Source: Strix aluco
Lineage: Eukaryota > Chordata > Aves > Strigiformes > Strigidae
Assembly (NCBI RefSeq): GCF_031877795.1
Contig: NC_133946.1
Coordinates: 10,639,144-10,703,143, forward strand
Direction of reading: 5' to 3'
Length of the DNA stretch: 64,000 nt
Part shown: piece after piece, positions 39,966-58,617 of the stretch
How positions within the stretch are numbered: position 1 is the stretch's first letter
How the letters are laid out: each line of letters opens with the position of its first letter
Translations under genes and position numbers: made by a program
Notes under the pieces: model-generated
Seen by the model: the letters and a program-made list of their open reading frames with translations, nothing else
Database searches by the model: none
What the model was told of the DNA's origin: nothing

Positions 39966-40272
39966 GCCGCCGTCCCTGCGGCCCTACAAGAACCCCCGCG
40001 CCCTCCAGCGCCCACTGGTGTCCTACGGGCCCGCGTGGGCCGCGAGCGCGGCCGCGGGGGTTTTGGGGGTGTGTGGGGGGTGTCTCGGTCTCTTTCCAGG
40101 GACGCTCCTCCTCCCTCCGCTGTCGTCACGGCGGCGCCGATGAGGTCACAGCGACGTAAAGGGGGCGGGGCAGCCCCCCCCCCCACCCCAGCGCGGGGGT
40201 GCCCAGTAAAGGCTGTGAGCGGCCGCCATGGCTCTGTCGTTGTCCCTGTGCGCCCCCCAGGGGACCCCACGC

Positions 40273-40303
<31 letters not shown>

Positions 40304-40459
40304 CCTCCGCACGGGACTACATCTCCCGGCGTGCCCCGCGGCGGGGATGCCGGAGTCCCCCGGTGACGCGCGGAGGGGGCGTGGCTAGGGGGCGTGGCTA
40401 CCGGGAGGGGCGGGGCCAGCGGGGCGGGTCCCGGTAGGGGGTCCCGGTACGGCGCCGTC
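39966..40459 (+). promoter_or_regulatory. RPS6KB2 promoter CpG island
   Basis: The block is CpG-rich. It contains CRE-like words (TCGTCACGG, TGAGGTCA), a (GT) run at 40273-40299, GGGGCGGGGC boxes and, at 40316-40335, ACTACATCTCCCGGCGTGCC. That last word matches the ZNF143/SBS consensus ACTACAnnTCCCnGnnTGC at all fixed positions. No TATA box is visible. Confidence 0.6.
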
Positions 40460-44306
<3,847 letters not shown>

Positions 44307-44641
44307 GGGTGGGGTTGGGGGCGGGTGGCGGGGGGGGGAGAGAAGAACACCGAGTGCCGGCGGCGGAGGGGCCTGGTGCCCCCCCCCGGGGGGGGTGTGT
44401 GGGGGGGCCCCACGATGCTGCTGTTCTCCCCACGGGCACGGCCGCCCCCCACCCCCAGCACAGCCCCCTGCCCGCTCACGCTGCTGCCAGAGTTTGGGGG
44501 AGCGGGGGGGAACCCCCGGTGTGGTGGTGGGGTCCCCCCCAGGGCTTTGGCCCCCCCCAAGGGTGTGGCCCTTCTGGGGTGTGGCCGCCAAGGGTGTGTC
44601 CCCCCCGGGGGGGGGAGGGCGCGGCTGCTGGATTTGTGCCA

Positions 44642-44647
44642 ATTAAA
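44642..44647 (+). terminator. ATTAAA polyadenylation signal of RPS6KB2
   Basis: This is the common variant hexamer, 336 bases after the expected stop at 44306, followed by a GT-rich stretch (GTGGTGGTCCTGTG). It falls exactly where the shifted frame would otherwise end, which argues that the shifted frame is not the true C-terminus. Confidence 0.6.
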
Positions 44648-44816
44648 GGACTTGATGAGGCTGTGGTGGTCCTGTGCTACGGGCAGGGGGTGCAGGCTCC
44701 ACCCCCCGCACTATGCCCCGCCCCTTCCCTCATGCCCCGCCCCTTTGTCAGGCTCCTCCCCCACTTTGCCTTCCCCCCCCCCCAAACTGACAGCTGTAGA
44801 CAGGCAGAGCCGCTCT

Positions 44817-44822
44817 TTTATT
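44817..44822 (-). terminator. Polyadenylation signal of PTPRCAP
   Basis: TTTATT on the plus strand is AATAAA on the minus strand, 82 bases past the PTPRCAP stop. The two convergent genes RPS6KB2 and PTPRCAP therefore end about 170 bases apart without overlap. Confidence 0.7.
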
Positions 44823-44903
44823 GGTGGGTGCCCAGGCCCCTGCAGCCAATCAGGAGCCTCAGCTGGGGGCGGGCGGGGGGCAGCGTGGGCAGGGGCAGGG
44901 GTG

Positions 44904-46351
44904 TCACAGGGCGGTGACGGAGGGCCGCGTGTCCCCCCAAGCTGCTGTCCCCGAAAAGGCGTGAAGGTCACTGAGCAAGGCCTCGGCGCTGCCCCCCGCC
45001 CCCTGCTCCCCACCAGGGGGGCTCTCGGGGACCCCCTCGGCCTCCTCCTCCTCCTCTTCATCTTCCTCCTGCTCCTCCTCATCCTCCTCATGCTGCTTCT
45101 CCTCCTCCTCCTCCTCGTCCTCGTCCTCCTCCAGCCGCTGATTCTGGCTCCACGGCATCAGCTCTTCCTCCTCATCCCGGGGGCCGCCGTCACCTCCCCG
45201 TCCCCATAGCTGGGCTCTTCCGTGGGGCCACCCCGTCCCCGCAGCCGGTGCCAATGTCCCCGCAGCAGCTCCAGCGCCCGCCGGCCCATGGGCCGGGGAT
45301 GGTAACGCCCGGCCGAAAGCCGGCAAAGATGGTGCCAGGCCACGGCCAACCCTATGGCCAGGCAGAGCAGGAGCCCCAACAGAGCCCCCACCGCCCGGTC
45401 GCTGCGGCTCCCCGCCGGTTCCCCCGCCGCCGCCAGCCCGGTTAACGCCAGCAGTACCGGTACCGGGGGGTACCGCCACGCTCCAGCCTGCGGGTGAGGG
45501 TACCGGGGTCACGGCCACGTGCCTGGCACCCAGCCCGGCCCTTCCCAGACTTGGGGTGGCCACCCCATCCTAGAAACATGGGGTAGGGCCGGGGCGAAGG
45601 GCAACGGGCCCTGGGGATGGGGAGGGAAAAGGGGGGGGGGCCGTGCCCCCCGCCGGCGGCGCTGCGTGCCGGGTGGGTGGCCAGCCAGCCCCGTGACGGG
45701 AAGCTGCGGTCGGCGGGTGCCGCAGCACCTGCGGGTGCTGAGGGAGAGGACCTGGGTCCTGCCACCCCCACACTGTGCTTACACAGGCCCCCCCCTCAAA
45801 GCCCCAAAGCACCCCTTGCCCCTCCCCACAGGGCTGCAGCCCCGTAGCACCCCCCCACCCCACAGCTTCAGGGCACCCTCCTCCCCCCAGCCTTGCACCC
45901 ACAACCTCCAACCTGCCCCCCAACCCCTCCGTGCTACCCTGACCCCCCCCTCCCCAGCCTCACTGTGCTGCCCTTGTGTCCCCCCCACCCCAAACCTGCC
46001 TTTCTGCGCCCCCCACCTCCATCACAGCCAGGCCCCGCTGCCCCCCCCACCCCAACCCCACTGTGGGAGGGGGATCTGCCCCAGGGCATCCACCACTGCT
46101 TCACCCCCCCCAGCCTCAGCCCCTGGGGCAGCACCAGCTGGGGGGTCGGGGGGAGCCAAATCTGAATGAAGCACAGCCACACCCCCCCCAGATTTAGCAG
46201 GGGAAACTGAGGCTGGAGAAGGGCCTGCCCCCCCCCCCCCACCTCCTCCAGCTCCCTCCCAATCTAGGGGATGTCCCCCCCCTCTACCTCGGTCCCCCAG
46301 ATCCCAGACACCCCCATCTCCCATCCTGCCCGGTTTTGGGGTACTCACCAT
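44904..46351 (-). CDS. PTPRCAP: CD45-associated protein (PTPRC-associated), with a one-base slip
   Basis: PTPRCAP is a lymphocyte transmembrane adaptor bound to CD45 (PTPRC). Coding parts are 46349-46351 (ATG only, directly before a GTGAGT donor) and 44904-45487. The protein begins MAGAWRYPPVPVLLALTGLA (signal peptide, about 1-22). A transmembrane helix follows at about 34-52 (GALLGLLLCLAIGLAVAW), then a basic segment with YHPRP and an acidic tail. The end GGSAEALLSDLHAFSGTAAW and VTAL match the human C-terminus. The transmembrane frame and the acidic/C-terminal frame differ by one base. One extra C in the C run at about 45178-45183 (plus-strand G run) would join them, giving 195 residues (human 206). 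As it stands, the first frame stops after EVTAAPGMRRKS. Position next to RPS6KB2 and CORO1B agrees with human. Confidence 0.88.
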
Positions 46352-46760
46352 CAGCAGGCGCTGCCAGAGCAGGTCCTGATGCCGCGGGCGCAAGCTGTGC
46401 TGGGGGGGGGGGGGGCCTGGTGCTTCCTGCCCCCGCGCAGCGGATGTATCGCTGTGGGGGGAGGCGAGGTGCTGTGTGTTCCCCCCCGCCTACCCAAAAT
46501 TCACCCAGGGCCCTGGAAATCTAGGGTGGCTGCCAGCCCTGGGGACCCACTCTGACCCCCCCCCCCCCCAAGCTGTCCCCCCACTCCCCGCCATGATCCT
46601 GGAACCACTGACCCCCCACCCCACCCTCCGGTGCTGCGCCCGGTTCTCTGGGGACACCAACACCCTGGGGACACCGAAGGGACCCACCACACAGGGTGAG
46701 GGGACACGCACATACAGGGGGGGTCCCATGCCCCATGGCACTGGGTGCAGCACTGTTCTT

Positions 46761-46786
46761 GGGGGGGGGGGGGGGGGGGGGGGGGG
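46761..46786. repeat. 26-base poly-G run upstream of PTPRCAP
   Basis: An uninterrupted run of 26 G lies between PTPRCAP exon 1 and the CORO1B 3' end. It is G-quadruplex prone, and its length is unreliable in most sequencing. Confidence 0.9.
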
Positions 46787-47017
46787 AGCCACCCCCAGCA
46801 CATCGCCCCATTTCCTGCCAGAAGCGGGTGAGCTCTCACCCGTGACGGCTGTGCCTTCCTGTCCCCACCTTTTGTCCCACCCCCGCCCCCCAAAACGAGG
46901 CCCTTGAAGCCTTCAGAGCTCCCTGGCCCCACAGCAACCCCCCCCCATAGCCTCCCCACCACCCCCCTCCAGAGTGCTTCTGCCCCAACCTCACCCAGCA
47001 TTTTTCTTATAAAGTCC

Positions 47018-47023
47018 TTTATT
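47018..47023 (-). terminator. Polyadenylation signal of CORO1B
   Basis: A minus-strand AATAAA (plus TTTATT) sits in a short AT-rich patch 480 bases past the CORO1B stop. It implies a 3' UTR of about 500 bases. Confidence 0.75.
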
Positions 47024-47503
47024 TGGAGTGAAAATATAGTTTCTGACCCTGCACTGTAAGGAGGGGGGGGAGACACGAGGACGAGAGGGGGAAGAAGCCC
47101 CCAAAATATAGGGGGGACAATATTCCACAGTTGGGGGGCAGATCGTGCCGTGCCCCAGAGAAAGGGGGGGGGAAGACCCCACCCCACCCAGGGACGGGGG
47201 GTGCAGGGGGTTGGTTTTGATCCCAGGAGCAGCCCCCAGCCTGAGGACATGGAGGGGGGGGCAGGGAATGGTCCATGGTTTGGGGGTGGGGGGGGCAGCA
47301 CCCAGTAAGGCAATGGGGGTGAAGGGGGGGAGCTGCCAGATGGGCGGCCGGTGGGAGAAGGACCCCAGGGAGGGTGGGAGGGCCGGGGCGGGGGGGACCC
47401 CCTGGGGTGCAGGCATGGTCCCTGGCAGGCAGTGGAGGGGTGTTGGGGGAGTGTCCCCGGCCGCGGTGGTCCCTGAAGGTGGGGGGGGGTGGTGGCGGGT
47501 CCC

Positions 47504-52033
<4,530 letters not shown>

Positions 52034-52250
52034 TCACACTGTGCCCCATGTCCCCGAGGGTGGCCGTGCCCCACCGAGGCCCCCAGCCGCGTGGGTGGGC
52101 ACAGGGCTCAGCCCACGCAGGGGGGACCTGGTGGGGTGTGGGAGGGGGTGTCTCCAGGTGGGGGGGGGGGACATGGGGGACACCCGGCCCTGTGTCACCC
52201 CATGGCCGTGCCGGATGGGGACGGGGAGGGGATGGGTCGGGGGGCGCAGC

Positions 52251-53405
52251 TCAAGGTGCCTCAGCTGGCGGGGGGGTGACAGCGGTGAGTGACACAGAGG
52301 TGGTGGCAGTGGGTGACACAGGGGTGGTGGCAGTGGGTGGCACAGGGGTGACGGTGGCGGGTGACAGGTGGGCAAGGATGGCCCGCAGCAGGTGGGCGAG
52401 GTGGTGGCAGGCGCGGGTGCCGAGCAGCAGGTACAACCAGGGGTTGAGGCAGCTGTTGAGGTTGAGGGCCAAGCCCACCAGGTGCAGGAGGTGGCCCAGG
52501 CCAGAGGCCACCAGATGCAGCAGCTGGATCACCTGGAAGGGCAGGTGCAGCAACACGTAGGCGCTCAGCGTGGCCACCACGATGCGCTGAAAACGGACGG
52601 GCGGGCGACCACTGTGGTCACGCCGGCACCCGGTCAGCACCAAGGCGGCCCCGTGGCAAGCCACGATCACGCTGAAGGGCAGTAGCCCTTCCACCAGCAC
52701 TTCGAGCCAACGCATGGGCACCTCCCAGCTCCCCCTGTTGGTGCGGCACACCACCAAACCGGGCCACATCTCGAATGCCACCGACAACACCGCTTCTGGC
52801 AAGCTGCAACCGCCCGCTGCTAGCCAGGCACCGACGCATAACGCCACCGGTAAATGGGCCGGTCGGCGGCACCGGTACCAAAGCGGGGCGGCTACCAACA
52901 GGCAACGATCCAGGCTGATGGCCACCAACAAGAAGAGCCCACTGTAGTAGCCCAAACTGTAGAGGAACTGGTAGAGGTGGCACATGAAGCTGCCCAGCAC
53001 CCACAGGTGTCTGTGGGCCACCGACCAGATCTGCAGGATCGAGCTGGTGAGGAAGAGGAAGTCGGAGGCGGCCAGGCTGAAGATGAAGATGGCCAGTCCG
53101 CGGCACCGCAGGCGCCAGCCCGTCAGCCAGAGGGTGAAGGCGTTGGCGGGCAACCCCAGCACGACGCAGGCCACCATCAGCTTCCCGTTCCATGACAGGA
53201 CGCCGGAGGGTGGCAGGGGGGGCAGCGTGGTGTTCAATGGCTCCATCACCCGGGCTCCGGCGCACCGCAGGCGCCAGCCCGTCAGCCAGAGGGTGAAGGC
53301 GTTGGCGGGCAACCCCAGCACGACGCAGGCCACCATCAGCTTCCCGTTCCATGACAGGACGCCGGAGGGTGGCAGGGGGGGCAGCGTGGTGTTCAATGGC
53401 TCCAT
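52251..53405 (-). CDS. GPR152: Probable G-protein-coupled receptor 152, with duplicated N-terminus
   Basis: GPR152 is an orphan class A receptor. The 7TM core is in one exon: LAIFIFSLAASDFLFLTSSI, YYSGLFLLVAISLDRCLLVA (DRC in place of DRY), LSAYVLLHLPFQVIQLL and LNSCLNPWLYLLLG (NPxxY-like). GYYSGLFLLVAISLDRCL resembles the human GPR152 segment SYSSGLFLLAALSLDRCL, and the position between CORO1B and CABP4 is the human one. A perfect 159-bp tandem duplication (53103-53420) repeats the start, the NTT glycosylation site and TM1 in frame. Starting at 53405 the protein is 384 residues with two TM1 copies; starting at the inner ATG (53246-53244) it is 331 residues with a normal seven helices. The C-terminal tail is a Thr/Pro repeat, shorter than in human. 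The inner start is the biologically likely one. Confidence 0.85.
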   Translation of the reverse strand: MEPLNTTLPPLPPSGVLSWNGKLMVACVVLGLPANAFTLWLTGWRLRCAGARVMEPLNTTLPPLPPSGVLSWNGKLMVACVVLGLPANAFTLWLTGWRLRCRGLAIFIFSLAASDFLFLTSSILQIWSVAHRHLWVLGSFMCHLYQFLYSLGYYSGLFLLVAISLDRCLLVAAPLWYRCRRPAHLPVALCVGAWLAAGGCSLPEAVLSVAFEMWPGLVVCRTNRGSWEVPMRWLEVLVEGLLPFSVIVACHGAALVLTGCRRDHSGRPPVRFQRIVVATLSAYVLLHLPFQVIQLLHLVASGLGHLLHLVGLALNLNSCLNPWLYLLLGTRACHHLAHLLRAILAHLSPATVTPVPPTATTPVSPTATTSVSLTAVTPPPAEAP

Positions 53406-53420
53406 CACCCGGGCTCCGGC
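53103..53420. repeat. Perfect 159-bp direct duplication in GPR152
   Basis: Bases 53103-53261 and 53262-53420 appear identical. The unit covers 53 codons, so the frame is kept. It starts in the first intracellular loop and ends a few bases upstream of the ATG. Confidence 0.95.
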
Positions 53421-55107
53421 CCTGCGGGCAGCACAGGGAGCTCAGGGATGCCAGAAGGGGTGTCACCTCCTCTGGTGTCACCCCCTCTCATGTCACCCCA
53501 TCCTGCCCCCCCAGAGCCTCTTGCCCCACCGCAGCCTGGTTTTCTCCTGCTCTGCCTTCATTTTGGGGTGCCCCCTCCGTGGCATGTGGCATCTCTGTCC
53601 CCCACCGGCTGTGCCACCCCGTGCCCACCGAGTCCATCATGCCCTGGCCGAACCTGGGGGTGCCCCACCAACCCCTGTCCCGCGGGGGGGGCCAGGGCAG
53701 TAAATAATGTAGGACCTACCTTAATGGTGGGGAGAGCTCAGGCAGAGGCGGCGGGTGGGGGCCACCCAGCTGCGGGGTGCCCTATATGTGGGAGCAGGTG
53801 GGAGGGGCCCTGATTTTGAGGCTCCACCCACTCTCTCCCCCCCCCCCCCCCGCCCCGCCGCACTGACCCCCCCCCCAGATCTTTCACCCACCTTCCTCCA
53901 GCACTGATCCTGCTGGGAACTCTGGGGGGGCCCTTGGGGGGTGGTCCCAGCCCTGCCTCAGTTTCCCCACCCGATGTAGAGGGGGGGGACAGGGACCCCG
54001 CTGCCTGCTGCCCGTTATCAGGCAGAGCGGAAGAGGCCCTGCTATGGCTAATCTGGGACAGTTCCGGGGGACAGGGGGGCAGCGGGGAGCCCAACCTGTG
54101 ACCACCCCATGCTGGCAGCCACAGGGTTTTGGGGTGGGGGGGCACGGGGCAGCGGGGAGCCCCCCTGGGGCATGGGGACACACGTGCTGTGGCAGCGGGT
54201 GCGGGTAGCGGGGGGCCGGTGCGGTGGCATCCCCCCTGTGATGGCATCTCCCTGTCACGCGGTGGTTTCCTGCTGCCACCCACTCTGCCGAGCCAGGGCG
54301 ATGGTATCATGGGGGACACGGCGGGGGGGGCTGGGGCCAGCGCCTGCCACGGCACCCACGGTTGTCACGTCCCTGCTGGGGGGATGGGTCCCCGTGGTGG
54401 GGCTGGGGGGGCTGGGGTGGGGACACGGGTGGTGGCCATGGGGTGAGAGTGGTGGGGCTGTGGATTGGTGCTGGGGACATGGGTGGTGGCCATGGGGTGT
54501 CACTGCTGGGGACACGGGTTGGTGCTGGGGACACTAGTGGTGGCCACAGCGTGCTGGGGATGTGGGTCTGTGCTGGGGACACTGGTGGTGGGCATTGAGT
54601 ATCACCACTGGGGATGTGGGCTGGTGCTGGGGACATGGTTGGTGGCCACAGGTGTCACCACTGGGGACATGGGTTAGTACTAGGGACACTGGTGATGGCC
54701 ATGGGGTGTCACTGCTGGGGACATGGGCTGGTGCTGGGGACATGGGTGGTGGCCATGGGGTGCCAGCATTGGGGACATGGGTCAGACCCATGTAGGCACT
54801 CGGAGGGTGGCCCGGGACGTGCGCTGGGGACCCGGCCGGTGGCTGGGGGTGCCGTGACCGCGTGGCTCTGCCCCGGCGTGAGGTCATGGAGGGTGGCGGT
54901 GGCCGCTGGCTGTTTCCTGCTGCTGATCACCACTAATTGGCTTTGCCCTGCCCGGGTCTACGGAGCCCACGGAGAGGAGGGGGGGGTGGAGTTGGGGGGG
55001 GCCATGTCGGGGTGTAAGAGGATTTCCCTGTCTCCTTCTTAAGGCTCGGCCGCCCCAGGGTCCCGCTCCCTGCCCGCCTGCCTGCCTGCCCACCCGGCCC
55101 CGGCCTC
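53421..55107. other. Intergenic region between divergent GPR152 and CABP4
   Basis: It contains the upstream regions of both genes and a minisatellite (54400-54795). Nothing else recognisable is seen. CAGCAG-type and TTAATTGG-like words near 54,930 (ACCACTAATTGGCTTTG, a homeodomain-type TAATTGG) lie 170 bases before the CABP4 ATG and could be a CRX/OTX-family site for photoreceptor expression. Confidence 0.4.
54400..54795. repeat. Minisatellite, unit about 60 bp, upstream of CABP4
   Basis: Six or seven units contain GGTGCTGGGGACATGGGTGG then TGGCCATGGGGTGTCAC, with GTTGGTGC or CACTAGTG variants. Confidence 0.85.
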
Positions 55108-57876
55108 ATGCCACGCACCCGGGGGGACAAGAGGGCCCCCAAGGACACAGAGGCCCCCCCGGGCAAAGGGAAAGGGAGGCGGGAGGTGGCTGAAAAAAAC
55201 CCCAAAGCCTCCGAGGACGGTGGCCCCCAGGACACCAAGAGCCCCGGCTCCGAGTCCCGGCACAGCGGCCACGGGCAGAAGAACAGCAAGAAGGGGCCCG
55301 GGGACCCCCACTCTGCTGCCACCAAGACCTACTCCCCCTTCCTCAACACCGTCTTCGGCAAGGTGGGGGCAGCCGGGCAGGACACGGGGTGGGGGGGGGA
55401 CACTGGGGATGAAGGGGACATGGGGATGAAATCGGGGATGCTTCGGGATCCTGGGGATAAAAGGGACATGGGGACAGTGGGGATGGGGACAGGACAGCCC
55501 AGGACCCTGGGGATGGAGGGGACATGGGGGTGGTGAAGACGGGGAAAGGGACAGTCTGGAACCCTGGGGGTGGGGGGGACATGGGGTCAAGGTTGGGGAC
55601 ACTTCAGGACCCTTGGGGTGGAGGGGACATGGGGATGGCAAAGATGGGGTGGGGGATGATCCGGGACCCTGGGGACGGAGGGGACACGGGGCACTGGGAA
55701 CAGAGTCAGGGACACTGTGGGCCCCTGGCAATGGAGGGGACACGGGGGCAGTGGGCAGGGTGTTGGGGACACCCCAGGGCCCTGGGGATGGAAGGGGACA
55801 CCCAGGGGACAGCCTGGGAAGGGGGACACGAGCCGTCCATCCACTGCAGAGGGACACGTGCTGCTCCCCCACCTCCAGGAGTAGGAAGCCCCCTCAGCAG
55901 CACCCATGGGTGCTGGGTAAATCCCATTCGGAGCGGGGGGGTCCCGGGCTGGGGCAGCCCCAGGGTGGGTGGCAGGAGGTGGGACACAGGGGGGAGTCCC
56001 AGGGTGGGTGGGGGGCACAGGCACGGGGCAGGGCTTTGCCTCCAATCCCTCTAATCCCTCCCGCCAGAGTTAATTTTGACCCACGCTTAACAAAGGTGAC
56101 ACCGCGCTTTGCTGGCGGGGGGGGAGGGATGGGGCTGAGCTGGGTCTGATTCTGCCCCCACCCCGTTACGTGCCCGACCCAGGAGCGGGAGCTGTCGCCA
56201 GAGGAGTTGGATGGTGAGCAGGGGTGGGACATGGGGGGCACGGGAGACTTGTTCTTATGGGGGGCTCTGCAATGGGGTGCAGAGCCATGGGGACACGTGT
56301 CATGGGGGTCTCTACCGTGGGACATGGTGCCATGGGGACACGTGTCATGGGGGTCTCTGCTGTGGGACACGGTGCCATGGGGACACATTGTTATGGGGGG
56401 CTCTGCAATGGGGTGCAGAACCATGGGGACATGTGTCATGGGGGGCTCTGCCGTGGGACATGGTGCCACGGTACCACATGTCACGGAGGGCCCTGCCATG
56501 GGGCGCAGCGCCATGGGGGGCTCTGCCATGGGGACACGTTGTCACGGGAGGCTCTGCCGTGGGGCACAGTGCCACGGGGGCCACATGTCATGAAGGCATG
56601 TACCACGGGGCACGGTTCCACGGGGCCACGGGCCACAGCACCGCATCCAGGGAAGGGACCTGCCCGCGGTGCCTTGGGGGACGCCCCCACCCCAACACCT
56701 GACGGGTTCCGTGTGCTGGCGTGTCCCCACGTGTGCGGGCAGAGCTGCTGGACGCCTTCAAGGAGTTTGACACGGACCAGGACGGGTACATCAGCTACAA
56801 GGACCTGGGCTCCTGCATGCGCATCCTGGGGTACATGCCCACCGAGATGGAGCTCATCGAGATCTCCCAGCACGTCAAGATGAGGAGTGAGCGTGGGGCC
56901 GGCTCGCCATGGGGCTGGGGAGGGGGTCCCGGGGGCAGGGATGGGGTGTGGGGCGCTGAAGTTGTCCCTTTCCTACGGGCAGTGGGCGGCCGCGTGGACT
57001 TCGAGGACTTTGTGCAGATGATGGGGCCGAAGTTGCGGGAGGAGACGGCCCACATGGTGGGCGTGAGGGAGCTCAAGATCGCCTTCCGGGAGGTATGGCC
57101 ACCGCTACGGGGGACCGCGGCGTCCCCCACAGGGGACAGCAACCCTGGAAAGACTGTGGTGGGGACAGTGACCATGGGGTGACCACAGGCATGGAGGGGA
57201 TGATGGTGATGGGGAGAACATGGAGTGACCATGACCATGGGAGGGGAACAATGACCATGAGGGTGACCACAGGCATGGAGGGGACAATGACCACGGGGGT
57301 ACAGTGACCATGGGTTGACCACAGGCATCAAAGGGACAATGGCCATGGGGAGAACATGGGGTGAGCATGACCTTGGGGGATGGTGACCATGGGGTGACCA
57401 CAGACATGAAGGGGACAATGACCACAGGGAGACCAGGGGGTGACCATGACCATGGGGAACAATGACCATGAGGGTGACCACAGGCACAGAGGGGATGGTG
57501 ACCCCAAGAAGAGCATGGGGTGACCGTGGCCCCAGAGGGAGGGTGGTGGGGCCGGTGGGGAGGGTGACCCCCAACCTGCGGGCGCCACAGTTCGACATGA
57601 ACGGGGACGGGGAGATCAGCAGCGCCGAGATGCGGGAGGCCATCGCGGCGCTGCTGGGGGAGCAGCTGAAGGCGCAGGAGGTGAACGAGATCCTGCAGGA
57701 TTTGGACCTCAACGGGGACGGGCACGTGGACTTCGACGGTGAGGGACCCCGCCTCCCCTGCAGCCCCCACCGCTGCCCCACAGCACGTGGGCTGTGAAGG
57801 GTGGCTCAGCTCTGGGTCCCCTGACACCCTCCTCCCTCGCTCCGCAGAGTTCGTTATGATGCTGTCAACCCGGTAA
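55108..57876 (+). CDS. CABP4: Calcium-binding protein 4
   Basis: CABP4 is a neuronal calmodulin-like protein that modulates Cav1.4 channels at photoreceptor synapses. Coding exons are 55108-55362, 56183-56213, 56743-56886, 56983-57092, 57591-57738 and 57848-57876, giving 238 residues (human 275). The N-terminal 85 residues are a basic, Lys/Gly/Pro-rich region ending [14 protein letters not shown]-hand 1 is intact ([12 protein letters not shown], loop from about 105). EF2 lacks a loop (GGRVDFEDF), as is usual in CaBPs. EF3 ([12 protein letters not shown], 182-193) and EF4 ([12 protein letters not shown], 219-230) are intact. [15 protein letters not shown] and [17 protein letters not shown] are CaBP signatures. 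It could be CABP2 by sequence alone, but its position beside GPR152 favours CABP4. No N-terminal myristoylation signal (MG) is present, in line with CABP4. Confidence 0.92.
55380..55830. repeat. Minisatellite of GGGGATGGAGGGGACA units in CABP4 intron 1
   Basis: Eight or so units of about 55 bases contain CAGGACCCTGGGGATGGAGG then GGACATGGGG. Confidence 0.85.
56215..56645. repeat. Minisatellite, unit about 45 bp, in CABP4 intron 2
   Basis: Around nine units contain CATGGGGACACGTGTCATGG then GGGTCTCTGCNNTGGGACA. Each good unit carries GACACGTGTC, a palindrome with a CACGTG E-box. Confidence 0.88.
57130..57535. repeat. Minisatellite of GACCATGGGGTGACCACAGG units in CABP4 intron 4
   Basis: About seven imperfect units of 50-60 bases contain GTGACCACAGGCATGGAGGG then GACAATGACCA. 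Confidence 0.88.
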
Positions 57877-58103
57877 CGAAGCCTCAGGGCAGGAGGGGAC
57901 GCCCCCTGCACCCTCCACCCCCCCTCCGGATCCTTGTCAGGCTCTCCCTACTCGGTCGACCAGCCCAAACTCACTGCCAGCATTAGGGTTCAGAGTGAAC
58001 AGCCGGAGCTGAGCCCGTATCTGGGAACGGGGCAAACACGAGACCCCTGACCCCAACAGCCCCCTGGGGATGGCGTCAGGGCCGAGGGGGGGCTGGGGAA
58101 CCC

Positions 58104-58109
58104 AATAAA
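58104..58109 (+). terminator. Polyadenylation signal of CABP4
   Basis: AATAAA lies 228 bases after the stop codon, followed by a GT-rich segment (GTGAGTGTCTGTTGG). Confidence 0.8.
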
Positions 58110-58474
58110 CCCCCTTGATCTGAGCGGGAGGTGAGTGTCTGTTGGTCATTGGGAGGGGACACGGGACATGGGGTGGGACCGTCCCCAGCCCCCGCCCACC
58201 CCGAGCTGTAGCAGTGGGGGGAGCAGCCGTGGGGAGCCATGGGGGGACACAGACCAGTGCCTGGGGGACAGGGGGGTCCCACGGGGAGACAGGGACAGCG
58301 GCTGCTCCTCCCCAGGGTGTGCTGGGCCATGGCAGCTGTGCAGCGGCCCTGAGGGGGGGCAGGGTGCAGGCAGGGTGTGGGCAGGGTGCAGGCAGGTGCA
58401 TGCTGGGTGCCTGCTCTGCACTCCTGCAGGCAGGCAGCACCCGGGGAACCTGCTGGGGGACAGGCAGGGCTCAA

Positions 58475-58592
58475 GATGTACCGGCAGGGCCCAGGGTACA
58501 GGCAGGGCTCAAGAGATACAGGCAGGGCTCAGGGATACAGGCAGGGCTCAGGGGTACAGGCAGGGCTCAAAGGGTACAGGCAGGGCCCGGGC
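58475..58592. repeat. Short minisatellite, unit 17-18 bp (GTACAGGCAGGGCTCAA)
   Basis: Six nearly identical units lie just before the CCAAT cluster. Confidence 0.9.
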
Positions 58593-58617
58593 AGCGGGCG
58601 CCACCCTGCGCTCTGCC

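Noticed and set aside
44307-44646. Extension of RPS6KB2 in the unshifted frame
   Set aside because: The extension is Gly/Pro/Arg low complexity, ends inside the ATTAAA signal, and the conserved family ending exists one frame over.
45158-45391. Separate 77-residue membrane protein at the PTPRCAP locus
   Set aside because: It is the transmembrane part of PTPRCAP; its apparent start and stop come from the one-base slip.
55108-57876. CABP4 locus as CABP2 or CABP1
   Set aside because: Sequence alone is ambiguous, but the gene lies next to GPR152 and has no myristoylation start, both as in CABP4.
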